From assembly GCA_963969595.1 (NCBI GenBank), contig OZ018416.1, positions 3,922,065-3,986,064 on the forward strand: DNA of 64,000 bases, written 5' to 3'. The notes below the pieces were generated by a model. The model was not told the DNA's origin and searched no databases. It was given only the letters and a program-made list of their open reading frames with translations. The translations under genes were made by a program, and so were the position numbers. Source of the stretch: Neckera pumila (taxonomy: Eukaryota; Streptophyta; Bryopsida; Hypnales; Neckeraceae). Position 1 is the first letter of the stretch. Each line of letters starts with the position of its first letter. This document shows, piece after piece, positions 13,486 through 26,029 of this stretch.

Positions 13486-13728
13486 GGCCAAGGTGAACCG
13501 ACCCCTTGCATGTTCACCCCCTGTCATTCTAGAGGAGCATTTAAAAAAAAAGACCCCCTAGTTATTTTATACTTGAATAACTGATTTCCTATACCTTTCC
13601 TAGGCAGTTGGGGGCATTTGATTGCAAATCTAAATTCAAAATTTGCAAAGTTTATCATTTGTAGAAAATAAAAATTTTACAACTTTTTCTCTCGTGGATG
13701 AGCAAGGGGGGTTCACCTTGGTCTGGCC
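13486..13728. mobile_element. MITE-like unit with GGCCA...GGTGAACC inverted ends
   Basis: The left arm reads GGCCAAGGTGAACCGACC. The right arm, reversed, reads GGCCAGACCAAGGTGAACC and then CCCCTTGC, also present on the left. The ~200-bp interior is AT-rich and non-coding. The inverted ends are clear; the target duplication and superfamily are not. Confidence 0.5.
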
Positions 13729-13767
13729 TTATTTATAGAGTTAATGTCACATAAATTAAACCCTGAC

Positions 13768-14087
13768 TACCGTACGTGAAGGTCTAATTTAGCACCTTAG
13801 GGCCAAAATAGTTTCATTTTCACGCCCCAATGATTTTAGATAGTTGGAATTATTGGTGTTAATATTTTGGCATTTTGGCGTCCAAATTATTTTATGTTCG
13901 GCAACTTCTAGGTTTTCTTATTTTGGGAAACCTATCCTGTGGGACTTAAGATGTGACGTAGGTTTTCAAAAATATTCAAAAATTTGGGCAATATGGATGA
14001 AAAATTTCGGCAACATTTCGAACATTTCACTTGAAACATTTCAAAAAATACTTAATTTATGTCTAAATCTGACCTTCACGTAGGGTA
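13768..14087. mobile_element. 320-bp MITE, TACCGTACGTGAAGGTC family, copy 1
   Basis: The ends are inverted repeats: TACCGTACGTGAAGGTC on the left and, reversed, TACCCTACGTGAAGGTC on the right. A second, inverted copy lies at 36798-37127 with shared internal blocks such as AGGTTTTCTT and GCCAAAATG-type stretches. A 79-codon frame inside (13844-14083) is incidental. This copy sits just upstream of the IMPACT gene. Confidence 0.75.
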
Positions 14088-14659
14088 ATCTCACTATCAA
14101 ACTCTTTTTACTGTCTATGTATTCCGTAATAAATAATTGCAAACGAATGTGATAATACGGAGTGTGACATGTCCAATCGACCGAGTGAACATGAATCCTC
14201 CTTTCCTGTTCTTTCGTTTTCTTTTGATTGCTGTTTCACTGAGTTGCGGTGAGAGGCGGGGACTCGACTTTGCGCAGGTCTTCTGCTTCCGAATTGAATG
14301 GATTTTTGAATGAGGTGCAGGTGCTGGTTTTTGAATCGTAAGGTAGCGAGCATTGGATCCAGGCTACTTCAAAGTTTTATTCTCTAAGCTTCCTCGGCAT
14401 TTTTCAACATGGAAGTTGAAGGCGAGCTGCATATTTCCTCTGCCTTTTTGCTTTTTAAGAAAAAATTCTTCTCATTCTTCTTGCGAATTCTTGTCTATCG
14501 AGTGCTGCGATGTGAGCAGAACGAGCTGGCGATCAAATGCAATATGTCAATGTAGCTGAAACCAATTTCTGATTCAGTGCGTTGCATTCCAATTGTTGTG
14601 ACCTAGTAAATCGTCATGTCCTCATTTCTTAATTTTCTGAAACTTCTTATTGTGTAGAG

Positions 14660-17600
14660 AATAGAATCGCCCAAGCTGAGGAACTGGAAGTCCTAAGATC
14701 AATATACGGGGAAGAAGATTGCCGGATTTCCTCCACGAACCAATTTTGTGAGGTATGTTCTAGCATTGCGAAGCGTAAATGTGTCAACAGCGCAGTTAGG
14801 GTTTCTACTTTACCATCAACCAATTGTAGCACTCCCTTGTTTTGTCAAGCTGTTTGCGTGGATCTGATCTAAGGTTGGATGAAGCTGAAATCAAGATCCT
14901 AACCAAGAGTGTACTTTAATAAACCTAGGTAATGTATCTAATAAATCTAGATATGGTATAAGTAGATAATTGTTGCTGAATGTATAAATCAAGGGCATCA
15001 AGATTAGGGCACAGATTTAGGACTTTGCTTTGCTTACTTCTGCACTCTTATAATGTTTACTCTTGCATACGCTATTCAAATCTCATTCCTACACTTCACT
15101 TGTGCTGAGCCTCAACTTGTCTACCTATGATAAAAAAATGCAAACCTCACTTCATAACATTCTTAAGAACTTGTGAGAACTCAACCTTTTCTCACTGCAG
15201 ACAAAAAGGGAAGACTGAAAAGCTTGACATTTACGGTATGGAGCATGCATGTTGCGTAGTGACTTGCTTGATTTCTTTTCTATGAGTGCTGCTGTTGCTA
15301 AGAAAAATCTAGATTTTTTTGGCTAGGGTGTATAAGGCAGCTGCTCAAGAATGATATATCGCACTCGGTCATGTTTGTAATTGAAATTGCTTGAATGGAG
15401 CTCATCCTTTCTCAACGGAGCGATGAATGGATTTTATACAGGTTCAGGTATATCCAGTCGATGGGAGCACCAACGGGGAATTGTCACTGAGACTGGGAGT
15501 CCACTTACCAGAGTCTTATCCTTCTGCTTCGTGTCCTGTGTCGGAGCTACATGCTCCGTGGCTCTCTGAGAATTCTCTGCGACGAGTGGTGGAAATGTTC
15601 AGAAGCTTGTACGAGGAATCTGTTGGAGAAGTGGTTGTTTTCAGATGGGTGGAATGGTTGAAGGTCCTACTTCATTTCCTGATTTCACACACAAATCAGT
15701 AATATTTAAACATGGTATTCGGATAATTAGATTGCTTCTACAACTTTACAACATTGTAATGAGGATCTTTTCCATGGAGAGTTCTCCTTATGGTTATATA
15801 GAGATCATAGGGAGATTCTCTCTATGGAGTTTTCTAAAAGGTCTCAAATCAGTCCAATTTTAATGGAAGCCCTGCTTTTATATGCATTCCACTTATTGAT
15901 CACGGTGAAATTGTGGAGTCAGTTCCGGTCTACTCATGAGAATGCTCTTCAGCTTCATGCTCAATCAGCTCTTTTAACAGGAACAGGATTGGTTGTGGGA
16001 CGAAGCCAGGAGTTGGATGTGGGAGCACGCTCCTCCCCCGGTTGAACCTACAGGTACTAGCGTTTCCACATTTTGGTCAAAGCTGTGGTTCCATACTAAG
16101 GTAACGTGTGAATAAACTGCTCACTTCAGAGCTGTGGATATTTGGGGTGTATCAGAAACATTTAATTTAAATTTTCATGGATTGAAAAATACAAATGATG
16201 GACAGCGCACTTTGAATCAAGACTTTTTAACACTTTGCGAGTTTTGGAAGGGAAGCAGTGTGTTCTAAATCCGGACCATAGAGTGGAGCAAGAATAATGA
16301 ATGATTGTATTTATTCTCTTATGATTCCTTAGTGATCCACTCTAGTAATGTTGAATAATCCACGAGAAGAAGATCCACTCTTGTTCTTTTGGATACACAA
16401 TTGTGCCCTCAGATGGTCCTCATTTTGTCTCAACTTCATCAAGAGTTCATTTGTCAATACAAATGAGTTTGGTTCAAGCTCCTTGAAAGGAGCAGAATGA
16501 TGGTCGTCACATTGACTCTCACAAGTACGCCATGCGCTGATCCCCATTGAAAGGAGCAGATTGACTTGGGGATTAACCCATTTGTTAACTTTATGAGAGC
16601 CAGTTATCAGTACATGAGAAATATGTTAGATCCTTTTCCGTCATTTCCTTTGACTGATAGAGGAATTGGTGCCAAGCAGGAGTTGGGATAATGATGAAGA
16701 TAATGCACGAGGAAACCCCTAACTAGTTTTTATTGGGACATGCAGATCAGAAAGGTGCTTCTACAGCGTCAATAGACTCTTATAAGTACGCCATGCGCTG
16801 ATCTCTTCTTTGTATTATGGCTTGGTGTGCAGAAGTAGAATGCTCATCTTCGTTTATTAAGAAATAGTTGATCTTCTTCTCCCTTAGCTCGCAAGCATGA
16901 GACTGGGGTCTACTCGTGTCTGCAGGCCAGAGGAGGAGGTAGTGCTGGGCATAAGTTTGCAAAGCTCAGAGAGAACCCTTGATGAGAAAGGATTAGAAGA
17001 GCTGGACAAGATTATCGGCATAGTCCATGGAGAACCCTTCACCGAGAAAAGAAGTCAGTTCCGTAGTCACTTCTAGACCCTCTTTGTTTTCTGATTAGAG
17101 TCCAAAATTTCTTGTTTTTACTTATTAATTAATCGGAAGCAGCGAAGGAAAATACGTGTGCTGCCTGACCTGATCTGACCCACTTCCTTAAACTTAAACA
17201 GGCACGTTTCAAGCGCATCTTGCACCAGTGAAGAATGCAGACGATGTAGAAGCAGTTATGAGTGCTTTACTTAGGAACCGGAAAATTGCTGCAGCAACTC
17301 ATAACATCATGGCTTACCGAATTTCTATGCCAGTAAAGAATACTGTAATAATCATACCCCTTTGATCAGTAGATTTTCTTCTCATTCTTCATGCTTTTTT
17401 CAGGCTGTTTGTTGCATCAGTGGTGGAGATCTCTCGAGTCCTATGTTATGCTCCGGTGCTGGAGTTCCAAGCGAGATTATGTGTTTTAGGCATTGACTGT
17501 CAATACTCGTGGCTCTCTTGTGGATTACCTGCAGGTATTACAAGATCATGACGATGATGGGGAAGCAGCCGCTGGTGGGCGTCTGCTCCATTTGCTTCAG

Positions 17601-18475
17601 ATTGTGGATGCACTTGATGTGGTAAGCCTCTACAAGCAGCTGTACTTTGTATCAGTATAAAAAGCCTGTAATCTTTATGCATCTGTGATGTAGACCAATC
17701 ATGACATTCTCGAGTAGTAATTTAGACCGTAAGGTCAGTATTGCAAAAATTGTTGGGGACCTGACTCCGTCTCCTCTACTGAACTTTTTCACAAACAGGA
17801 ACTCGTCTTTTCATACACTTGATTGGCAAGTGGTGTAAGCATGACTTGGCTAAATGTCTCCGGCCACTGATCTTTGAATGAAATGGGATTGTTCACTGTC
17901 ACTTAGAGTGGTCTGCAACCTCCCACTTTGAATTTGCATAAGAAATCCATTTGTAGTTCTAATAATAAGATGTCAAACAGATTTGGCTCTTCCCAAAGAT
18001 CTTTCTACAACTTTTCTTCTCTTAATATTGAAACTACTACATATTGATTTAAATGTTTAAAGTGAAGCAAAGAGTATCCTCTACCTTAGTATTTGTCCTT
18101 CACTTCGTTGTTCTTTCCCCCTCACTACTTCTTGAGCTGTAATTGAAGATTAATTCTGCTGCCTTTGGATTCTAGTAGTTCAAGGTGTAGATCAGGAGAT
18201 TTTATGACTTTCTATTGCAAACAGAATTGGCTTGTCCCTCTTCCTAATGAAACCATATGTTGCTCCAGGTCGTAGTTGTGTCTCGATGGTATGGAGGAAT
18301 TCTATTGGGTCCTGACAGGTTCAAGCACATCAACAACGCAGCGCGGTCGCTGCTTGGCTCCTGGGGTTATATTGCTGGTGCGAATTCCAGTGCTAACGCA
18401 AATCAGAAGACGTTACCGAAGTCTAACTTGCAAAAGGGTAAGTCTCTTGGCAATATTTTCCTATTGGTGTTTTAG
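14660..18475 (+). CDS. IMPACT/YIH1-family regulator of GCN2 (RWD + Impact domain)
   Basis: Family members bind GCN1 and restrain the eIF2-alpha kinase GCN2, tuning translation under amino-acid stress. Phase-consistent exons: 14660-14752, 15442-15663, 15981-16053, 16931-17053, 17202-17332, 17490-17621, 18269 onward. The N-terminal RWD part shows EELEVLRSIYGEE, then YPSASCPV and a helical FRSLYEESVGEV segment. The Impact domain begins at the exon 4/5 join with RSTFQAHLAPV. It continues through KIAAATHNIMAYRI, DDDGEAAAGGRLLHLL and VVVVSRWYGGILLGPDRFKH, near-identical to animal IMPACT signatures. The visible part is ~326 aa if the last exon reads to the TAG at 18475. A good donor (GGGTAAGT) at 18438 could instead splice to an unseen last exon. 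The first exon with the initiator Met was not located. Intron 3 (16054-16930) carries a short duplicated block, GTACGCCATGCGCTGATC. Confidence 0.88.
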
Positions 18476-21400
18476 TCTGGTGCGCATAGTGTCAATTTGT
18501 GCACATGTCCCCTGTCCCATTTTGGAAACTTTAGGAGATCCGGCCTCATGAAAAAAAATGCTTACCGGATCTGAACTGCAGCTGCACGTGACAATTGAAT
18601 TACAAATTATAAACTTATACATGACGGGACAGATCCAAAGCTGTGGGATAATAAGGCATACTGACCTCGTATTCATTTTTGTATGGTCATATTGTTTAAT
18701 CTATCCGTATCAGTACCTGACTATTTGTACACGATAGGTACTCTATGTCATACTCCGGGTGGGTAGTGTCTTGAATTTCCTGTACAATGCATGGTGCACA
18801 ACTTCGTAAGTGCCCAATCTAAAAATACGAAGTTTCCTTTTGACACTAACAATCATTCATAGTAACTTAAAAAACACAATTCTATCATTCAAAGTGTAGG
18901 GTTTGATTCTTTTTTCTATTAGTACATTTTGTTGAGTCACTTGAAGTGATTTCTTCCAACTCCTAAGCAACCACTTTTAAACATTTGCCCATGGGTGTAA
19001 TATGCACCCATACCTAGGATGTTTGGACAAAAAGATGAATAGATAGATGGATTTGATACCCTTGGATGGTTTTTAGACATTGAGATTTGTCATTTTAACT
19101 AAGGATAATTGGCCATCCATTCTCCATCGAAGGTCCTTATAAGTCAATTTTGTCAGTTGAGTGTTGCCTTAATCATCTAATGTGAATTTTTAATTTCCAA
19201 TTTTCTTTACGATGAATTTTCTTAGACAATCTTGGATGGATGTTTGTTAGACCATATCCCTCAATGACATTGTTGACTTTCTTAGATCTACACTCTAATG
19301 TACAATTGCTCATAATTTATATGGTTGTTAACTTTTTGAGCATGCAGGTAGGAAAAGATGATGAAGCAGTTTCTAGGAGCTTTTTCAATTTCAACATACG
19401 AGCACCTTCCAATATAGATTAAAATTTTGCAAAGTATTAAAATAATTACTTAGGATAGTTTAATCTTGGAAGGATGGAGTCTATAAGCTTTTTATTTTAT
19501 TTTCAAAGATGAAACCACATGTCTTCTATTTAGTCATGAAAATTTTAGATTTTTTTGTAAAGATTTGAAATAAATGTGAAGTTTTGCAAAATAGTAAAAT
19601 AATTCATATCATATATAAAATTATCTAAAAAATCTAGAAATTTCACCATAGGTATATATGGTAGTGAAGAATATCTTGGTGTACACAAAAATCCAACGTC
19701 ATTTTATAAATAAAAAATTAGTATATCATGGTAATTGGTCCTAAATTCAAATTACAATAAAAATATTTAATTTTAGAAAATTTTGAATTAGAGTAAAAAG
19801 TAAACTTGATTAATTTCAACTCAATAGTTGGGGTCAAATTCAAAAATGATCATTTTCATTGGTGAAAATTAGATTTAGAAAAAAAAGCTAAAAGTTAATT
19901 TATAGTAATGCATGACAATAAGACATAGCAATTGGACTACCAAAAAAAAAAATGGTGCAAAGGTTAAAAAAGAGGCCGAAGATAGAAAGGATAGAAATTG
20001 TCTATTTAAGAGCATATCGACTTAGGATCTCTTTGACGTTGATCAAATTATTTTCTAACAAATCTTTTAGGGAAGGAAGAGAGGGAGATTCATCCCTAAT
20101 AAATTGATTTGTAAATTTTAGACCTAAATTGAATTAGATATGATTTTTTAGAGCTCACAATAATAGGATATTATAGAAGGCCATAGGTACTACCATTTGT
20201 CAAAAAGTTGTTCATCAATAGTGCAAATAGCATCTCCAAATGAAGGTATGAAAACTTTAAATTAGAACAACATAGTACATGTAATTGTCTAGGATGGTAC
20301 AAAGTGTCCCACCACTAATAACTCTACATTATTTACATTGAAATTTTGTCTACTTCCAAATCAAAGTCTTTCCAACCACTTTTAAAACTATACAATAATA
20401 GCAAATTGGCACCAATTCAATTCTTGGAACATGCATAGAATTAGTATCTCCTATCTTATGATTGCTTTTTTAAACTTCAACTTGATATGAATGAAAACTT
20501 CATGTCTTTATATACTCCCATTTTACAACTACATATGCTTGACATCATCCAAAAGACACAAAACATCTACACACTTCAAGATGAATGGAACTAAGTGGAT
20601 TACAACTTTTGGGATGAATTTGAAACTTTACTCATGAATCCATGCTTTATATGCATTAATAATACAAACATTTAACATGGAACCAAATGCTAGGGTTGGT
20701 ATCATTGGAATGGTAAATTTGTATAAAAATGTCTATAATATTGAAGCAATGATTGCATACTACTAAGCCTTATTTCTCTACTTGTTCCAAATATTCAAAA
20801 ATGAAATAAGTAAGTCAATCCAATAAAATTAGAATTGGACTACAATTTAAATGCTTTTATGGATGAGTATCGAACCATATAATCTGGAGTTTTCACATGT
20901 CTTTACAATTAACTCTATTGTTTAACTCTATCTGCACTGTAAGACATGGAGCTAGTCTACAATTCTTAGAACTAATAAAACAGAGTAGCAACTGAACGAG
21001 AAAGCTACAATCGAGATTGAACGAGGGTAATCCATGTAATGGGGGTTATCATGCATATTGGAATGTGAAATTCAAAATGTGGAGATTTATTCGATTCCAG
21101 ATTGTGTAACGTAATTGAGAGAACAGAAGAAGAATTACCAGACATCCCAAACAGGATGATGTGCTCCATGTCATACAATGCAGATAAAGTTAAATAATAG
21201 AGTTAACCCTGAATATGGACGTCGAACAGAGGGCTCCGAGGCACTGTTTCGTCCAACTAAGATCTTATTCATCCAATGAAATATTTGAATCTAGAAAAGA
21301 CAACCTTCCTTAATGACCAAATTCATGAAAATCCGGTAAATGATGTTTCTGTACAAAGATATAAACAAAAGTGTGCAAAACTTCAGAAAAGGATTGAGAC

Positions 21401-21700
21401 GTTTAAAGGTTAATTAGCGCTACTCTACATAACTTCTGAGTCGCCCTTCCTGCCAAAACTGGCTAACCGAGGACATAGAACCTGAAAAGAAAATGGTTGC
21501 ACCGAAATATTTGGATGGTAAGAAACTTGAGACTTGGAAGTAAAAGGCTCAGAGACATTGTCATTGGGAGGAAGGGAGAGGAGAGCCTAGAACAGACCCC
21601 AGGGATAGCGTAAATCTAAACCAAACGGCTCAAGAGGATGGAGCTTTTAAAGCAGATTCCAGAACTAGCGTGAACATCTCTGAGGGATGCTGTTTATAAA
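18476..21700. other. Intergenic DNA between IMPACT and VDAC
   Basis: No coding exon was recognised. 18.8-21.0 kb is AT-rich with poly-A/T runs. From about 21.0 kb composition becomes more balanced, probably where the 3' flank of the minus-strand porin gene begins. Confidence 0.4.
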
Positions 21701-21920
21701 CTCTTTCCAGAAAAGACGTGAAACCTTTCCTTCCATTAAAATTGTGCAGCATATCGGAAATGCTTATTCTCTTCTAGGTGAAACCTTGCTACTCCTGCGA
21801 GAGAATAATGGACGCAGGGATTGCACTCACAATTTCCAAGGCAAAAATCACAACGCAGCATATCAAATACCCCTACACCGCCCAGGGGATCTGACGGTAT
21901 GAGAACCACAATTTGCTCTC

Positions 21921-23788
21921 TCAAGGCTTCAGGGCCAACGCCAAACCAATCTTCGCTGTCTTATCCAAAGACTTGGTGTCCACTTCCCCGGAGAAGGTAA
22001 TCAGAGACTTGGGCCTCCACTCATGCTGAAGAAGCGATGCCAACTTTCCATGGTTGTTCAACCGTGCCTTCACTGTAGTCAAAGCGTCCAACTCGTAAAG
22101 GCCTCCAACGGTGAAAGTGTTCTCATTCTTCGAAAACCTGTGTGCAATCTCAGCAGCCACAGTTGTCCTGGATACTGGGCTCACAGTGTGCAGGTATGAA
22201 GCCTTCAGAAGGTCACCTTTCTCAGCCCTGCATTGTCCAAGAGCAACAGTCGTCACGGGAAGAGTTGGGACGCAAAATATGCCATGCCACAGAGGGCGAA
22301 ATATATAAAACCAAAGGTTAAACATGCTACAAATGATCATGAAGTAAGATAGCGTACAAGATCAAGGAGGCATTGAAGTCGGGCTTCACGAATCCAAGAC
22401 CAGCGTTGTATTTAATAAGAGATCCCGATGCAGTGTCAAAAGCAAGCTCGCCACCAACAGAAAATCCCTCGCTTCCGAGAGCTCCAGTAGCCTCCACAAT
22501 AGGTGTGGGCGTCAAACCGATACTGCCACTAATTCCACAGAAGTCTTGCTTGTACAAAAGCTCAAGCTGCACACACATCATACAAAGGTTACAGCCGCAC
22601 TCTTACACAGCTGTTCTAAGCCCTCAAAGAGAAACTTAATTCCAGTGATCACTGTCAGCAAACACTAGTTTTGAATTACCTTGCCAGACTTGTGATCGGG
22701 AATCGTGAAGGTAAACACACTCTTGGCTCCGGGTGCAAATTCGTCGACGGTGACGGTAGCAAAAATCTGTAAAAATCGTTGAAGAGAACGTTAGTGACCG
22801 GTACTTCCAGAACAGAGATCAATATCATTAGCCTCCATAGAAGAGTATAAGAAGGTGGTTCCTGTCAAGTCGAGTGATTTGAGACTTACGTTTGACTTGG
22901 TGTCAACTTTCACATCAGCCGTGATGTTCTTGTTTACGAAAGATGTATTGACATCACCAGAGAATCCCTCCCCTCTCTTCACACCAGTGGAGGTGAAAGC
23001 CTGCAAAGGTGATTGAATAATTTCTCAGTAACGAAAAATTCATGAAAATCGGAAATAAATGCGGATGAGCAAGAAATATGAAGGTCGTCCTTACTTTCGA
23101 AGCACCTCCTGAGAAACTTGAAGGCCATTTACAACGGAGATACCAATTACAAACGATATGGACCAAATGATGCCCTCAACTAGCAGTGTGACCAAAAATG
23201 GCTTACCAATCCAGACTGAGTGTTTGTGGTGATCACAAATTTCTGGTCATAGGTGTAGTCCTTGTTAAGAAGATCTGTACAGAAAATAAGATAATAAGAA
23301 AATCGAAGGATCGAAATTCAAACCCCATACAATTATCAGCATGTAAAACCTGACTAAAAAGGGTACTCGGTAATCAAAGAGACACCTAATATATAATAAA
23401 ACGGAACAGGAGACAGCTAAATGGAAGGGCGTAACTACCCGGTTTGAAACATTAGAGGAGATAAACTGATCAGAACGGCTGAAACGCTCATTCCTGACAA
23501 TATGATATGAACATAATTAAATCTACAAGGAATCCTGAATAAATGACTACAGAATTTTCTTTCGATGCCACCGATGCTATATAAAACAGAACCACCTAAT
23601 AAAAGTTGATAATCACTAGAGAGGCAAGATGTGATGTACAAGTAATTTGAGGACGACGTAAACAAGAAGCAAGAGGAAGCAATAAGAGGAGTAGGCAAAC
23701 AAGGTTGAACAAAAATGAGAGAATCCTAGCATATCACACCTTTGGTCTTCTTGCCAATGTCGGAGTACATTCCTGGTCCCTTGCCCAT
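21921..23788 (-). CDS. Mitochondrial outer-membrane porin VDAC
   Basis: VDAC forms the voltage-gated beta-barrel channel that passes ATP, ADP and other metabolites across the outer mitochondrial membrane. Six exons on the minus strand: 23788-23740, 23274-23207, 23000-22890, 22766-22680, 22566-22358, 22227-21921. They total 831 nt, giving 276 aa plus stop, the usual plant VDAC length, with all phases and GT-AG sites consistent. Landmarks: N-terminus MGKGPGMYSDIGKKTKDLL, then DYTYDQKFVITTNT, GDVNTSFVNKNITADVKVDT, VDEFAPGAKSVFTFTIPDHK, the strand-rich SIGLTPTPIVEATG region, LIKYNAGLGF, and the C-terminal porin signature region ending LQHEWRPKSLITFSGEVDTK and LGLALALKP-like IGLALALKP. The start lies in a favourable context (CACCATGG). 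It is divergent from IFT54, about 2.2 kb away. Identification is secure. Confidence 0.96.
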
Positions 23789-24810
23789 GGTGACCTGCTT
23801 TATCAACCTCTTGAACCGAGGAAGAAAGCAAATCGGCAAACCTTTCACTGCAGAGGAGGACATAAAAATGTGAGTAAGCAAGTACAAACATAAGGAATCT
23901 CGGAAAAATCGATCTCGGATGTCCCATTTCAGGTCTTTGTTGATGACCTTGACATATTCGGAAATCTTAATCATGCCATCGGAGTCGTTCATTTTCCTCA
24001 GTGAGGTTACCAGCAGTCATGCGCATCATTACAAAGTTAACGGGTGCAATCGGCATTAGGAAACAACTGCCGCGCAACATAGAGTGCCAGACACGCATGA
24101 CCAACACTCAATGATGCAAAAATAGATCTCTCGAGTCCTAATACCTTACCTAATGTGTCAAAGAAAACTCGAGATAATCTCCCATACACACATGCTGCAC
24201 TGATCGACAACTACACTAATAAAAGGTGCAGAACCCCGCTACTCTCGTAACCCGCGCTAAAGATACTCAGTTTTTACCTCAAATCGATCAAGATCACACC
24301 ACCGACAAGAACCACAACCACGAGACGACATACAAAAATAGGGCAAACAAAAAAGACGAGCCCGTGCAAAAATATCCTGACCTCGAACATAGTCGACCAG
24401 GCCAAAGCAACTCGTACTACAAAAAAATCAAGAACAAACCGCGACAAAAGAGAACGATCACGTTAGCACAAAATGGATCGGAAAAAACGAGGAAAACGGA
24501 AGAAGAAAACAAAGAGAAGAAACAAGCAAAAGAGAAGAAGCCGCACGCCCCAAGGCGGCCGGAGAAAATAATGTAAACACGTACGCGAGACCTGGATGTA
24601 TCCGCTACAGCCGCAGGCAGGGACGCACAAGAGAACACAGAGGCGGAAAGACAGCGAAAAGGCGACGGCACTGGCTATGGAGAACTCACCTGCGCGAGCA
24701 CGCAATCAGCAGCACGGCAATCAACGTGGGAAAGAGTAGCGCGGTCGAACGAGGCGAGGCAACCAAATAGGAAGAGGAAGGGCAGAGACGGGTAGTGTGG
24801 ATGTTAGGGT
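23789..24810 (-). promoter_or_regulatory. VDAC leader and promoter region
   Basis: The frame of VDAC exon 1 stays open upstream of its ATG to another ATG at 23992. A likely leader acceptor (CTCTGCAG, near 23854) splits this stretch, so most of it is probably intron or untranslated. Further upstream, 24.2-24.8 kb is purine-rich on the plus strand (CT-rich on the transcribed strand) and more GC-rich, as in many plant leaders. No TATA box was assigned. Confidence 0.4.
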
Positions 24811-25169
24811 TCGGTGTGGCTGGAAGTTGCGTTGGAGGGCTTTCCGCCCTTGGTTTCACGGGCTGGGCCCGCGCCGCACCCGTTGCTCATTCATCCCATG
24901 TTCTCTGGTCATCCCATGTTCCCTTCGCTGGTCCACAGGAAACTAAGCTATAGCTACATTTTAGATTCTCGTTCCAAGATTGGATCTTTGATTTGGTAGA
25001 CTAGCTGCCTTGGTGCATGGAGCACAACTGCAACCGCAACGGCAAACGGTGTTGGGCCGTGGTCCCAGCTGCAAAATACTAAAGATCGTGCTGCCTCTCG
25101 TAAGACTGCCGATCAGTTCACACACAGCGAGGGCCGTATTCTCTCGCTGTCCTGCCGCAACGGCCGCCA
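24811..25169. other. Divergent VDAC-IFT54 intergenic DNA
   Basis: Balanced-composition DNA between the two divergent genes. A few overlapping short frames occur on both strands without recognisable similarity. It leads into the tandem repeat block upstream of IFT54. Confidence 0.35.
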
Positions 25170-25985
25170 TTGCCGAAAGGAGAGCTTCTGTCTTTCCAAA
25201 GGAAGGAAAGAGGCGAGTTGTTTCGTAGAACTTCGCCTCTGCTACCAAATGTGTTGTGCTCCCGATGAGCTATAGTATGATTCAAGAAATCGAGGCTGTT
25301 TTTGAAGAGTATTAACGTATTGGACATGAAACTTCAAAATGGCTTACCCTTGCGATACTAAATCCTGCCGCAGCTGTCGTTGTTCCTGAGGACGGGGAAA
25401 ACTGTGTTATTTCGAAGAATTTTTGTGGACGAATTTGGCATCCGAACCTTGTGTGTTGCTCCTGACGAGGTATTGAACGAGATTAAAGGAATCGAGACTG
25501 TATTTGGAGTGTTAAATCGGCATAAGTTCGAAATTGCCTAGTCTAGTGATAAATGATGCTGCCGAAGCAGCGCTTCTGTCGTTCCTATGAAGGGGCAGAG
25601 GAGAGTTAATTCGGGTAAACCGAAGAAACTTGAGAATAAATTTCACGTCCGCTCTCCAGTCAACGGTGTCTGTCAGTTGCTCCCCATGAGCTGTGCAAAG
25701 AGTGAGAAATCGAGGCTGTTTTTGAAGAGTATAATTCGACTCGAAATTGCCTCCTCTTGCGATATTAGTTTTTGCAACAACTAGAACCAATGCTGAAAGC
25801 ATCGCTTCAGGAGGGAAAGAAGAAAGTTCAGTGTGAACCGAAGAAACTTGCGGACGAATTTCGCATCCGCTTCTCGGTCTACCGTGCCTGTTATTGCTCC
25901 CGATGAGCATCGAAAGAGTTTAAGAATTCGAGGATGTTTTTGTTGCACATGAAATTGTACATGAAATTTCAAAGTCGCCTGCTCT
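25170..25985. repeat. Four degenerate ~200-bp tandem units upstream of IFT54
   Basis: Units lie at about 25170-25370, 25371-25565, 25566-25795 and 25796-25985. Recurrent blocks appear in the same order in most units: GCTTCTGTC near the start, a purine-rich stretch, ACCGAAGAAACTTG, GACGAATTT with CATCCG, TTGCTCCCGATGAGC, AATCGAGGCTGTTTTTGAAG, and CGAAATTGCCT. Similarity is partial, so these are old. The last unit ends about 45 bp before the IFT54 start codon, so the array occupies its promoter and leader. Open frames through it do not agree between units. Confidence 0.65.
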
Positions 25986-26029
25986 TTAACGACAGTGAAA
26001 ACGCATTGACGCATTGAAGGAAGATCTCT

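Noticed and set aside
24226..24576. 116-codon Lys/Asn/Glu-rich plus frame
   Set aside because: It is antisense to the VDAC leader and promoter, purine-biased and low-complexity, with no family match.
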